From contig JBKQTR010000104.1 in the NCBI GenBank assembly GCA_052143095.1, positions 1 through 13,381 on the forward strand: a stretch of DNA of 13,381 nt, read 5' to 3'. A model generated the notes under the pieces. The model made no database searches, was not told where the DNA came from, and saw only the letters and a list, made by a program, of their open reading frames with translations. The translations under genes were made by a program, and so were the position numbers. Of the stretch, positions 1-7,026 are shown piece by piece. How positions within the stretch are numbered: the stretch's first letter is position 1; each line of letters opens with the position of its first letter. The DNA is from DAHUYF01 sp052143095. GTDB lineage: Bacteria; Pseudomonadota; Alphaproteobacteria; ATCC43930; CGMCC-115725.

Positions 1-263
1 CCCGATCTCCGCGCGGCGCACTGCATCAATCCAAGGGTCGGGACGGAGAGGTGGATCCAGGTCGAACAAAGAGGTGCACACAATGGCCTTGACATCAACA
101 CCCCTCATGTGAGCCCGCGCATGACGATGGAAGGGGTGTCGACGAACAGCATCTTTGCAACCGCTTCCCTTCAACCAGAAGGCCGTGGATCAAGTCCGGG
201 CATGACGATGCACCTGGTCGATTTCATGGAATCGCTGCATTAGAACCGCTGCAAACTCGTCCT
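1..263. other. Left-edge region without a convincing gene; contains a repeat copy
   Basis: No recognisable gene lies here. Positions 112-207 are a diverged inverted copy of 7891-7985 (described separately). Two frames stay open to the left edge: minus strand 1-189 (ATG possible at 108-106) and plus strand 1-243. Neither matches a protein I recognise, and both run through the repeat. No clear rho-independent terminator follows the cysK stop on the minus strand. Confidence 0.5.
112..207 (-). repeat. Solo copy of a dispersed intergenic repeat
   Basis: Read on the minus strand this segment matches 7891-7985 on the plus strand. Positions 148-207 align with 7891-7950 (about 8 mismatches in the first 46 bases, plus a 1-base gap). 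Positions 112-134 match 7963-7985 at 22 of 23 bases, and the spacers between the two blocks are almost equal. Positions 171-207 also match 8120-8156 at about 31 of 37 bases. The palindromic partner is missing, so this is a truncated or solo copy. Comparisons were made by eye. Confidence 0.7.
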
Positions 264-1256
<993 letters not shown>

Positions 1257-1301
1257 GGCTTCCTCCGCGCCGTGGGCGCGCCGTGCCCGATGCCCGCGGT
1301 T

Positions 1302-1943
1302 CTAGGCGCTTTTGCCGGGGGGCGCAACGCCGCCCGGGCCGGGCAGGACGAGGCTGCCCTCGACGATGCGGCGCAGCGTGTCGACGAAGAAGTCCGGCTC
1401 CAGCGCCCGGATGCGGCGGCCCAGCGCCTCCGGCGTGTCGCCGGGCTCGACCGCGACCTCGCGCTCGGCCAGCGTGGCCCCGTGATCATACTCCTCGTCG
1501 ACGAGATGGATGGTGATGCCGCTCAAGCGTTCGCCGGCGGCGATCACCGCCTCATGGACGTGGCGGCCATACATGCCGCGGCCGCCATAGGCCGGCAGCT
1601 TTCCCGGGTGGATGTTGAGGATGCGGCCGCGATAGCGCTCGAGGGTGAGCGGGCCGAGCTTCCTGAGATAGCCCGACAGCACGACCAGCTCGGCGCCGCG
1701 CTCGGCGAGCGTCGCGGCGATGGCGCGGTCGACGGGCTCGGCGCCGCCGAGCCTGGTCTCGCTGAGATGATAGGCGGGAATGCCCAGCGCCCGCGCGTAG
1801 GCGAGCGCCGGCGCATCGGCATTGTTGGCGATGACGACGCAGGCGCTGGCGCGCAACGCCCCCGCCGCGATGGCGTCGAGGATCGCCTTCATACTGCTGC
1901 CGCCATGGGAGGCGAGAAAGCCGAGCTTCAGGCCGCCGCGCAT
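1302..1943 (-). CDS. purN: PurN-type phosphoribosylglycinamide formyltransferase
   Basis: Expected to transfer a formyl group from 10-formyltetrahydrofolate to glycinamide ribonucleotide, the third step of purine synthesis. The 213-aa protein has the formyltransferase N-terminal fold, with the catalytic triad visible as Asn110 and His112 (LNIHPGKLP) and Asp153 (EYDHG). It differs from E. coli PurN in having GGSSMK (14-19) where the phosphate-binding loop usually reads GNGSNL, and a GRGMYG insertion (121-126) after the HP motif, a form I associate with plant and some bacterial PurN proteins. An in-frame TAG immediately precedes the ATG, ruling out a longer start; a GGAAGG lies upstream. It sits away from purM, its usual partner, between a dispersed palindrome and cysK. 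A second, canonical purN elsewhere is possible, in which case this could be a paralogue with another formyl acceptor. Confidence 0.8.
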   Translation of the reverse strand: MRGGLKLGFLASHGGSSMKAILDAIAAGALRASACVVIANNADAPALAYARALGIPAYHLSETRLGGAEPVDRAIAATLAERGAELVVLSGYLRKLGPLTLERYRGRILNIHPGKLPAYGGRGMYGRHVHEAVIAAGERLSGITIHLVDEEYDHGATLAEREVAVEPGDTPEALGRRIRALEPDFFVDTLRRIVEGSLVLPGPGGVAPPGKSA

Positions 1944-1985
1944 CTAAAGCCTTCCCGCAAGCAGGGTTCCGCTGCATGAGCGTCG

Positions 1986-2102
1986 GTGCGTCCTTCGACA
2001 GGCGCGCTGCGCGCGCCAGCTCAGGATGAGGAAAGCTCTTGATGGCACAAAGAAAATTTCCTCATCCTGAGCGCGAGCGTAGCGAGCAGTCGAAGGACGC
2101 AC
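1986..2102. repeat. Dispersed intergenic palindrome between the Rrf2 gene and purN
   Basis: Two nested inverted repeats are visible. The outer pair, GTGCGTCCTTCGA (1986-1998) and its exact complement (2090-2102), encloses the inner pair GCTCAGGATGAGGAAA (2019-2034) and its exact complement (2057-2072). The sequence type (CTCATCCTGAG with CGAAGGACGCAC) is common as a multicopy intergenic repeat in alphaproteobacteria. Transcribed from either strand it would form a long hairpin, so it may attenuate or stabilise the message between the regulator and purN-cysK. Confidence 0.85.
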
Positions 2103-2126
2103 GGTGTCAATCCGGCGGAACACGTC

Positions 2127-2582
2127 CTAGATCGTGTAGTCGAACCGGGCGGCGTACTCGCCGGCGACGCCGGCCGCGTGGGCGCGGGTGCAGAGATCCT
2201 CGATGGTGACGTTGTCGAGGCGCTGCATCACCTCCTCCTGCAGCTCGAGCCAGAGCGGCCGCACCACCTTGTGGCCAAGCTCGGCGCCGCCATCGGTCTC
2301 GATCGGATCCTCGCCGCTCTCCAGCGAACGCACGACGCGCACGATCTCGCCGACGGTGATGCGGCGGCGCTCGCGCGCCAGGCGATAGCCGCCGCGCGGG
2401 CCGCGCACCCCCATCAGCACGCGCTCGCGCACGAGCTGCTGCAGCACCTGCTCGAGGTAGCGGCGCGGGATGCCTTGCCGGCGCGTGATCTCGCTCGACT
2501 GCACCGGCATCGTGCCGGCGTTGTAGGCGATGTCGAGCACCGCCTCGATGGCGAAAAGCAGCTTCTTAGTGAGCCGCAGCAT
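2127..2582 (-). CDS. Rrf2-family transcriptional regulator lacking the Fe-S cysteine cluster
   Basis: A 151-aa DNA-binding protein with the Rrf2 winged helix-turn-helix in residues 1-83: LTKKLLFAIEAVLDIA helix, recognition segment RRYLEQVLQQLVR (40-52), and wing VRGPRGGYRLAR (59-70). Family members with an Fe-S cluster (IscR, NsrR, RirA) carry three cysteines around residues 90-105. Here that stretch (SGEDPIETDGGAELGH) has none, and the only cysteine is Cys131. This matches cluster-free members such as CymR, which senses cysteine status in Bacillus by binding CysK. Its ATG directly abuts the dut stop codon, so it is co-translated with dut and coaBC. Downstream on the same strand, after a palindrome, are purN and cysK. 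Family assignment is firm; the cysteine-sensing role is inferred from neighbourhood and missing cysteines. Confidence 0.88.
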   Translation of the reverse strand: MLRLTKKLLFAIEAVLDIAYNAGTMPVQSSEITRRQGIPRRYLEQVLQQLVRERVLMGVRGPRGGYRLARERRRITVGEIVRVVRSLESGEDPIETDGGAELGHKVVRPLWLELQEEVMQRLDNVTIEDLCTRAHAAGVAGEYAARFDYTI

Positions 2583-3035
2583 TCAGCGCCCTGTCGAGCC
2601 GAAACCGCCGGCGCCGCGCGCGCTCGGCGGCAGCGCCACGACGCGCTCGAAAACGACCCGGCTCACCGGCGCCACGACGAGCTGCGCGATGCGCTCGCCG
2701 CGGCTGATGGTGACGGGCTCGCTGCCGAGATTGGCGAGGATGACGCGGACCTCGCCGCGGTAATCGGCATCGATCGTGCCGGGGCTGTTGAGCACGGCAA
2801 GCCCGTGACTGAGCGCCAGGCCCGAGCGCGGCCGTACCTGCGCCTCGAAGCCCTCGGGCAGGGCGAGCGCGATGCCGGTGGGCACGGCGACGCGCGCCCC
2901 GGGACGCAGCTCCAGCGGCTCGTCCAGCGCCGCGGCGAGATCGACGCCGGCGCTGCCCGGCGTGGCATAGGCCGGCAACGGCAACCCGTCGCCATGGGGA
3001 AGCACCTGCAGCGCGACGGCGACGGCAGCGGTCAT
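2583..3035 (-). CDS. dut: Deoxyuridine 5'-triphosphate nucleotidohydrolase (dUTPase)
   Basis: Hydrolyses dUTP to dUMP and pyrophosphate, keeping uracil out of DNA and supplying dUMP for thymidylate synthesis; the family works as a homotrimer. The 150-aa product has all five trimeric dUTPase motifs in order: SAGVDLAAA (28-36), RPRSGLA (68-74), GTIDADYRGEV (86-96, containing the catalytic aspartate), SRGERIAQLVVAP (111-123) and the flexible C-terminal RGAGGFGSTG (140-149) that closes over the substrate. Length matches the E. coli enzyme. The chosen ATG overlaps the coaBC stop by one base (TAATG), and the dut stop abuts the next gene's ATG, so translational coupling is likely. The frame is open much further upstream inside coaBC, but no dUTPase sequence lies there. 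Confidence 0.96.
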   Translation of the reverse strand: MTAAVAVALQVLPHGDGLPLPAYATPGSAGVDLAAALDEPLELRPGARVAVPTGIALALPEGFEAQVRPRSGLALSHGLAVLNSPGTIDADYRGEVRVILANLGSEPVTISRGERIAQLVVAPVSRVVFERVVALPPSARGAGGFGSTGR

Positions 3036-4243
3036 TACCCCGCCGCCTTCGGCTCGAAGAAGCGAACGATGCGCTGCGCCAGGCGCTCCGCCACCGCGCG
3101 CTTCGCCATCGGCGGCCAGTCCTCGACCCCGGCCTCGTCGACGAGGTGGATGGTGTTGGCATCGCCGCCGAAAGTGCCGGAAACCGGCGAGACATCGTTG
3201 GCGAGGATCCAGTCGCAGCCTTTGCGCGCACGTTTCTCCCGAGCGTGCTCGACCACCTTCTCGGTCTCGGCGGCAAAGCCGATGACGAGGCGCGGGCGGC
3301 GGTTGCCGGGCTTGCTCAGGCTCGCCAGGATGTCCGGATTCTCCACCAGCTTCAGCGAAGGCGGGCCGCCATTGCGCTTCTTGAGCTTTTGCGGCGCCGC
3401 CTCGGCGCGCCAATCCGCCACCGCTGCGGCGCAGACCGCGATATCGGCCGGCAGCGCCTTCTCGCATTCCGCCAGCATCGCCCGCGCGCTCTCGACATGG
3501 ACGACGCGCACGCCCGGCGGGTCGGGCTCGGTGGTCGGGCCGGAGACCAGCACCGTCTCGGCACCGAGCAGCGCCAGCGCCGCGGCGATGGCATGGCCCT
3601 GCTTGCCCGAGGAGCGGTTGGCGATATAGCGCACGGGATCGATCGGCTCGTGGGTCGGCCCGCTGGTGACCAGGGCACGCCGCCCGCTGAGCGCGCCGCC
3701 GCCGAGCATCTGCTCGACCGCGGCGGCGATCTCGAGCGGCTCCGCCATGCGGCCGGGGCCGGTCTCGCCCTCGGCGAGCGGCCCGGCATTCGGGCCGATG
3801 CGGGTGATGCCGCGGCTTTCCAGCACCGCCAGATTGGCGCGGGTGGCGGCGTTGCCCCACATGCGCGTGTTCATGGCGGGCGCGACCAGGATCGGCTTGT
3901 CGGTGGCGACCAGCGCGGTCGAGGCGAGATCGTCGGCGAGCCCCGCCGCCATCTTGGCCAGGAGATCGGCGGTGGCCGGCGCGACGACGACCAAATCGGC
4001 CTCGCCGGCAAGGCGCAGATGGCCCATCTCGCTCTCCTCGGTGAGCGAGAAAAGGTCGGTATAGACCGGCTCGCCGCTGAGCGAGGCGGCGGCGAGCGGC
4101 GTGACGAAGCGCTGCGCCGCCGCCGTCATGATGACGCGCACCGCCGCGCCGCGCTCGCGCAGGCGGCGGATGAGGTCGAGGCTCTTATAAGCGGCAATGC
4201 CGCCCGCGATGATCAACAGGATGCGCCGGCCCTGGAGCGGCAA
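3035..4243 (-). CDS. coaBC: Bifunctional phosphopantothenoylcysteine synthetase/decarboxylase
   Basis: Carries two successive steps of coenzyme A synthesis: CoaB couples 4'-phosphopantothenate to cysteine (CTP-dependent in bacteria), and the FMN-binding CoaC domain decarboxylates the product to 4'-phosphopantetheine. In the 402-aa protein the CoaC half (about 1-180) shows GGIAAYK (14-20), His75 in SEMGHL and PAMNTRMW (122-129, Asn125). The CoaB half shows TSGPTHEPIDPVRYI (193-207), NRSSGK (209-214), AAVADW (273-278), Lys289 and ILANDVS (346-352). The residue aligned with E. coli Cys158 is glutamate here, in LAEGETGPGRM. The start is a TTG with GGAGGT 5 bases upstream; no ATG lies nearby and this start restores the usual N terminus. 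It overlaps dut by one base and follows three hairpins after ubiB. Confidence 0.95.
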   Translation of the reverse strand: MPLQGRRILLIIAGGIAAYKSLDLIRRLRERGAAVRVIMTAAAQRFVTPLAAASLSGEPVYTDLFSLTEESEMGHLRLAGEADLVVVAPATADLLAKMAAGLADDLASTALVATDKPILVAPAMNTRMWGNAATRANLAVLESRGITRIGPNAGPLAEGETGPGRMAEPLEIAAAVEQMLGGGALSGRRALVTSGPTHEPIDPVRYIANRSSGKQGHAIAAALALLGAETVLVSGPTTEPDPPGVRVVHVESARAMLAECEKALPADIAVCAAAVADWRAEAAPQKLKKRNGGPPSLKLVENPDILASLSKPGNRRPRLVIGFAAETEKVVEHAREKRARKGCDWILANDVSPVSGTFGGDANTIHLVDEAGVEDWPPMAKRAVAERLAQRIVRFFEPKAAG

Positions 4244-4314
4244 AGGGACCTCCGGTATCGCCGAAAGCTCGATGCCGCCAAGGTATAAGGCGGAGGCGGG
4301 CGAGGCAAGCGAGG

Positions 4315-4403
4315 CAAACTCCCGGAGGGAGTTTGTCCGTGGCGGCTTTCGCAGTTGCTGCGCAACTGCTGACGCCGCCCCCGACGAGCGCCTGCGGCGC
4401 TCG
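4315..4403. repeat. Three tandem short-loop hairpins between ubiB and coaBC
   Basis: Three adjacent perfect inverted repeats: CAAACTCCC/GGGAGTTTG (4315-4323/4327-4335), GCAGTTGC/GCAACTGC (4351-4358/4362-4369) enclosed by GGCGGC/GCCGCC (4341-4346/4374-4379), and CGAGCGCC/GGCGCTCG (4385-4392/4396-4403). Each has a 3-base loop. They lie between the ubiB stop and the coaBC start, in what would be intercistronic RNA. None has a clear U-tract on the minus strand, so processing or stabilisation fits better than simple termination. Confidence 0.8.
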
Positions 4404-4408
4404 CGGGG

Positions 4409-5956
4409 TCACCACATCGCGATAGCGATGGCGGCAAGGGCCAGGGCGATGATCCAGAGCGGCAGGCCCAGCAGCGCGATGGCGTCGCGGCGCGCGATCT
4501 CGGCCAGCGTGTCGGGATGGAGCGGCAGGCCGCCACCTTCGGTGATCGCGGCGCCGAGCTTCTCCAGATCCTTGACCAGGCCGGGCAGCCGCTCCAGCAC
4601 CGCGACGACATCGGCGGCGGCGTCCCTGAGCCGCGCCTCGGGCCCGCGATTCTCGCGCATCCATTCCTCGATCAGCGGCCGCGCCAGGCTCCACATGTTG
4701 ACGCCGGGGTCGAGCAGCCGGCCGACGCCCTCGGCCAGCACCATGGTCTTCTGCAGCAGCAGCAATTGCGGCTGCGTCTCCATCTGGAACTGCTCGGTCA
4801 CCTGGAAGAGCTGCGCCAGCAGGCGGCCGAGCGAGATCTCGGCGATCGGCCGGCCGAGGATCGGCTCGCCGATCGAGCGGCAGGCCTGGGCGAAGGCCTC
4901 GAGCGATTGCCGCGGCGGCACATAGCCCGCCTCGAAATGCACCTCGGCGACGCGGCGGTAGTCGCCGGTGAGGAAGGCCAACAGCATGTCGGCGAGGTAA
5001 TAGCGCGTCTTGCGGTCGAGGCGGCCCATGATGCCGAAATCGACGACGACGATGGCGCCCGCGGCGTCGATGAAGAGATTGCCGGGATGGAGATCGGCGT
5101 GGAAGAAGCCGTCGCGGAACACCTGGTTGAAGAACGCGCCGGCGGCATGGGCCATGAGGAGATGGATGTCGTGCCCGGCGGCGAGCAAGGCGGCACGGTC
5201 ATCGACGCGGGTGCCGCCGACCCGCTCCAGGGTGAGCACCTGCCGGCTGGTGCGTTGCCAATCGACCTTGGGCACGCGAAAGCTCGGATCCCCGGCGAAA
5301 TTCTCGCGCAGCTCCGAGGCGGCGGCCGCCTCGAAGCGCAGATCCATCTCTTGCCGCACGGTCTCCGCCAGCGTCTCCACCACCGCCACCGGCTTCAGCC
5401 GGCGCAACGCCGGCTGCGTGCGCTCGACCAGCCGCGCCAGCCAGAAGAAGAGATCGAGATCGCGGGCGACGGCGGCGTGGATACCCGGGCGCAGCACCTT
5501 GACCGCGACATCCTCGCCCTCGATGGTCGCGGCGAAATGCACCTGGGCGATCGAGGCGGCGGCGACCGGCCGCTCGTCGAAGTCGCGGTAGAGGGCGGCG
5601 ATCGGCTGGCCCAGCTCCGCCTCGACCATCCGCCGCGCCTCCTCGCCGGGGAAAGGCGGCAGCCGATCCTGCAAGGCGGCGAGATCCACAGCCAGCGCCT
5701 CGCCGATGAGATCGGCGCGGATCGACATCGCCTGACCGAGCTTGATGAAGCTCGGCCCCATCGCCTGCAACGCCGCCGCCAGCCTTTCCCCCGGCCGCAT
5801 GCGCTGGAGCGCCGCATCGCGCCGGCGGAAGAGCCGCGCGAGGCGATAGACCAGGCGCGCGGCGACGACATCCTCGAGCGGGAAAAGCGCGTCGTAGCGC
5901 GCCAGGATGAAGGCGATCTCGACGAGGCGAAGGAGGTTGCGCCCGGCGCGCAGCAC
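4409..5956 (-). CDS. ubiB: UbiB, ABC1/ADCK-family atypical kinase/ATPase for ubiquinone biosynthesis
   Basis: A membrane-associated member of the atypical kinase-like ABC1/ADCK family that supports ubiquinone synthesis, probably through ATPase activity that helps lipid intermediates reach the Ubi enzymes. The 515-aa product shows the family hallmarks: KxGQ-type motif FIKLGQ (70-75), alanine-rich loop VAAASIAQVH (131-140) in place of the usual glycine-rich loop, Lys153 in VAVKVLRPG, QEMDLRFEA (202-210), catalytic HADLHPGN (286-293) and metal-binding DFG (306-308). A hydrophobic C-terminal helix (about 495-515) should anchor it in the inner membrane. The start is GTG at 5956; an in-frame TAG lies four codons upstream, and the resulting MLRAGRNLLRL is a typical UbiB N terminus. 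The Shine-Dalgarno sequence is weak. A 270-bp MITE-like element separates it from ubiE; there is no ubiJ between them as in E. coli. Confidence 0.94.
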   Translation of the reverse strand: MLRAGRNLLRLVEIAFILARYDALFPLEDVVAARLVYRLARLFRRRDAALQRMRPGERLAAALQAMGPSFIKLGQAMSIRADLIGEALAVDLAALQDRLPPFPGEEARRMVEAELGQPIAALYRDFDERPVAAASIAQVHFAATIEGEDVAVKVLRPGIHAAVARDLDLFFWLARLVERTQPALRRLKPVAVVETLAETVRQEMDLRFEAAAASELRENFAGDPSFRVPKVDWQRTSRQVLTLERVGGTRVDDRAALLAAGHDIHLLMAHAAGAFFNQVFRDGFFHADLHPGNLFIDAAGAIVVVDFGIMGRLDRKTRYYLADMLLAFLTGDYRRVAEVHFEAGYVPPRQSLEAFAQACRSIGEPILGRPIAEISLGRLLAQLFQVTEQFQMETQPQLLLLQKTMVLAEGVGRLLDPGVNMWSLARPLIEEWMRENRGPEARLRDAAADVVAVLERLPGLVKDLEKLGAAITEGGGLPLHPDTLAEIARRDAIALLGLPLWIIALALAAIAIAMW

Positions 5957-5967
5957 GTCCAGCGCCT

Positions 5968-6237
5968 AGGAGCCTGTCTGGGACATGGGATGGGTCTGCG
6001 TTGCACGAGGATGGGGCGATGTTAGGAGCGTGGCCGCAGGCGATGCTGGAAGCATCGTCAAGGCCGCGCGACGCGGCAGCGCCCCATCCTCGTGCAACCC
6101 TCCGGGACATCGGCATTTCGCGCCTGGCGTCGTCCCTCGTCGCTCACGATGCGCGTCGGCATCGCTTCGCTCCTCGCTCCTAGCCAGACGCGAAATGACG
6201 ATGTCGCAGACCCATCCCATGTCCCAGACAGGCTCCT
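5968..6237. mobile_element. MITE-like nested inverted-repeat element between ubiE and ubiB
   Basis: Perfect 33-bp terminal inverted repeats lie at 5968-6000 and 6205-6237 (AGGAGCCTGTCTGGGACATG at the outer ends). Inside is a perfect 19-bp inverted pair (6000-6018/6080-6098) with a small internal hairpin (6041-6047/6051-6057). A second pair (6106-6128/6183-6205) matches at 21 of 23 bases. No transposase is encoded. The right end abuts the ubiE stop codon (6240-6238). CTAG occurs at both borders (5966-5969 and 6238-6241), which could be a target-site remnant, but no clean duplication is seen. Size and structure fit a non-autonomous element. Confidence 0.75.
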
Positions 6238-6981
6238 CTAGAGACGCCAGCCGGAATGGAGCGCGGCGATGCCGCCGGTGAGGTTGCGGAAGCTCACCTG
6301 CTCGAGCCCGGCAGCTTCCATCAGGCGCGCCAGCTCCGCTTGCGGCGGAAAGCGACGGATGCTCTCGACCAAGTATTGATAGGCCTCGCGGTCGCCCGCC
6401 ACCACCTGGCCTAGCAGCGGCAGCACGGTGAAGGAGTAGAGATCGTAGGCCTGCCGCAGCAGCGGCGTCTCCACCCGGCTGAATTCAAGGCAGAGGAAGC
6501 GGCCACCCGGCTTGAGCACGCGCCGCGCCTCGGCCAGCGCGGCCGCGATATCGGTGACGTTGCGCAGGCCGAAGGCGATGGTGTAGGCGTCGACCGCGGC
6601 ATCGGCCACCGGCAGGCTCTCGGCATCGCCGCAGACCCAGGCGATGCCGGCGAGCCGGCCGGCATCGATGGCGCGGTTGCGCCCTTGGCCCAGCATGCTC
6701 TCGTTGATGTCGCAGACGATCGCCTGGGCGTTGCCGGCGCGCGCGAGGAAGCGCTGGGCGATGTCGCCGGTGCCGCCGGCGACGTCGAGCAGCAGCTGTC
6801 CCGGCCGTGGCGCCAGGCGGTCGATGAGCTCCGCCTTCCACAGGCGATGCACGCCGCCGCTCATGAGATCGTTCATGAGATCGTAGCGCGGCGAGACGCT
6901 GTCGAAGACCGCGCGCACCAGCCGCGCTTTTTCCTCGGCCTTGACCCGGCGATAACCGAAATCCGTCTCGCTTCCCGCCAT
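6238..6981 (-). CDS. ubiE: Ubiquinone/menaquinone biosynthesis C-methyltransferase UbiE
   Basis: SAM-dependent C-methyltransferase of the ubiquinone pathway (and menaquinone, if made). The 247-aa product has the UbiE signature MNDLMSGGVHRLWK (36-49), SAM-binding motif I LLLDVAGGTGDIA (63-75), the acidic DIN (91-93), GDAESLPVAD (118-127), the family motif AFGLRNV (136-142) and RVLKPGGRFLCLEFS (154-168). The C terminus GGIAALHSGWRL is typical. The ATG at 6981 gives the usual length; the same frame stays open to 7884 on the minus strand, but that part is the shadow of mutM. It is the first gene of the leftward group, divergent from mutM across 45 bp. Its TAG stop touches the end of the MITE-like element before ubiB. 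Confidence 0.96.
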   Translation of the reverse strand: MAGSETDFGYRRVKAEEKARLVRAVFDSVSPRYDLMNDLMSGGVHRLWKAELIDRLAPRPGQLLLDVAGGTGDIAQRFLARAGNAQAIVCDINESMLGQGRNRAIDAGRLAGIAWVCGDAESLPVADAAVDAYTIAFGLRNVTDIAAALAEARRVLKPGGRFLCLEFSRVETPLLRQAYDLYSFTVLPLLGQVVAGDREAYQYLVESIRRFPPQAELARLMEAAGLEQVSFRNLTGGIAALHSGWRL

Positions 6982-6992
6982 GGCCGGACCAT

Positions 6993-7015
6993 AGCGCTTG
7001 AGGGCTGGAAGCGCT
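6993..7015. promoter_or_regulatory. Inverted repeat in the ubiE/mutM divergent gap (possible operator)
   Basis: AGCGCTT (6993-6999) and AAGCGCT (7009-7015) form a perfect 7-bp inverted repeat with a 9-base spacer, centred in the 45-bp gap between divergent starts. The position suits a shared operator, but no protein can be assigned and chance cannot be excluded. Confidence 0.35.
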
Positions 7016-7026
7016 ACACCACCAGC

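Noticed and set aside
3036..3860. N-terminal extension of dut
   Set aside because: Lies wholly in another frame of coaBC; the 150-aa form has normal dUTPase length and couples with the coaBC stop.
2178..4288. Plus-strand open frames opposite the Rrf2 gene, dut and coaBC
   Set aside because: Same shadow pattern; the minus-strand proteins have complete diagnostic motifs.
4517..6025. Plus-strand open frame (502 codons) opposite ubiB
   Set aside because: Low-complexity composition and no domain, and it runs into the MITE-like element.
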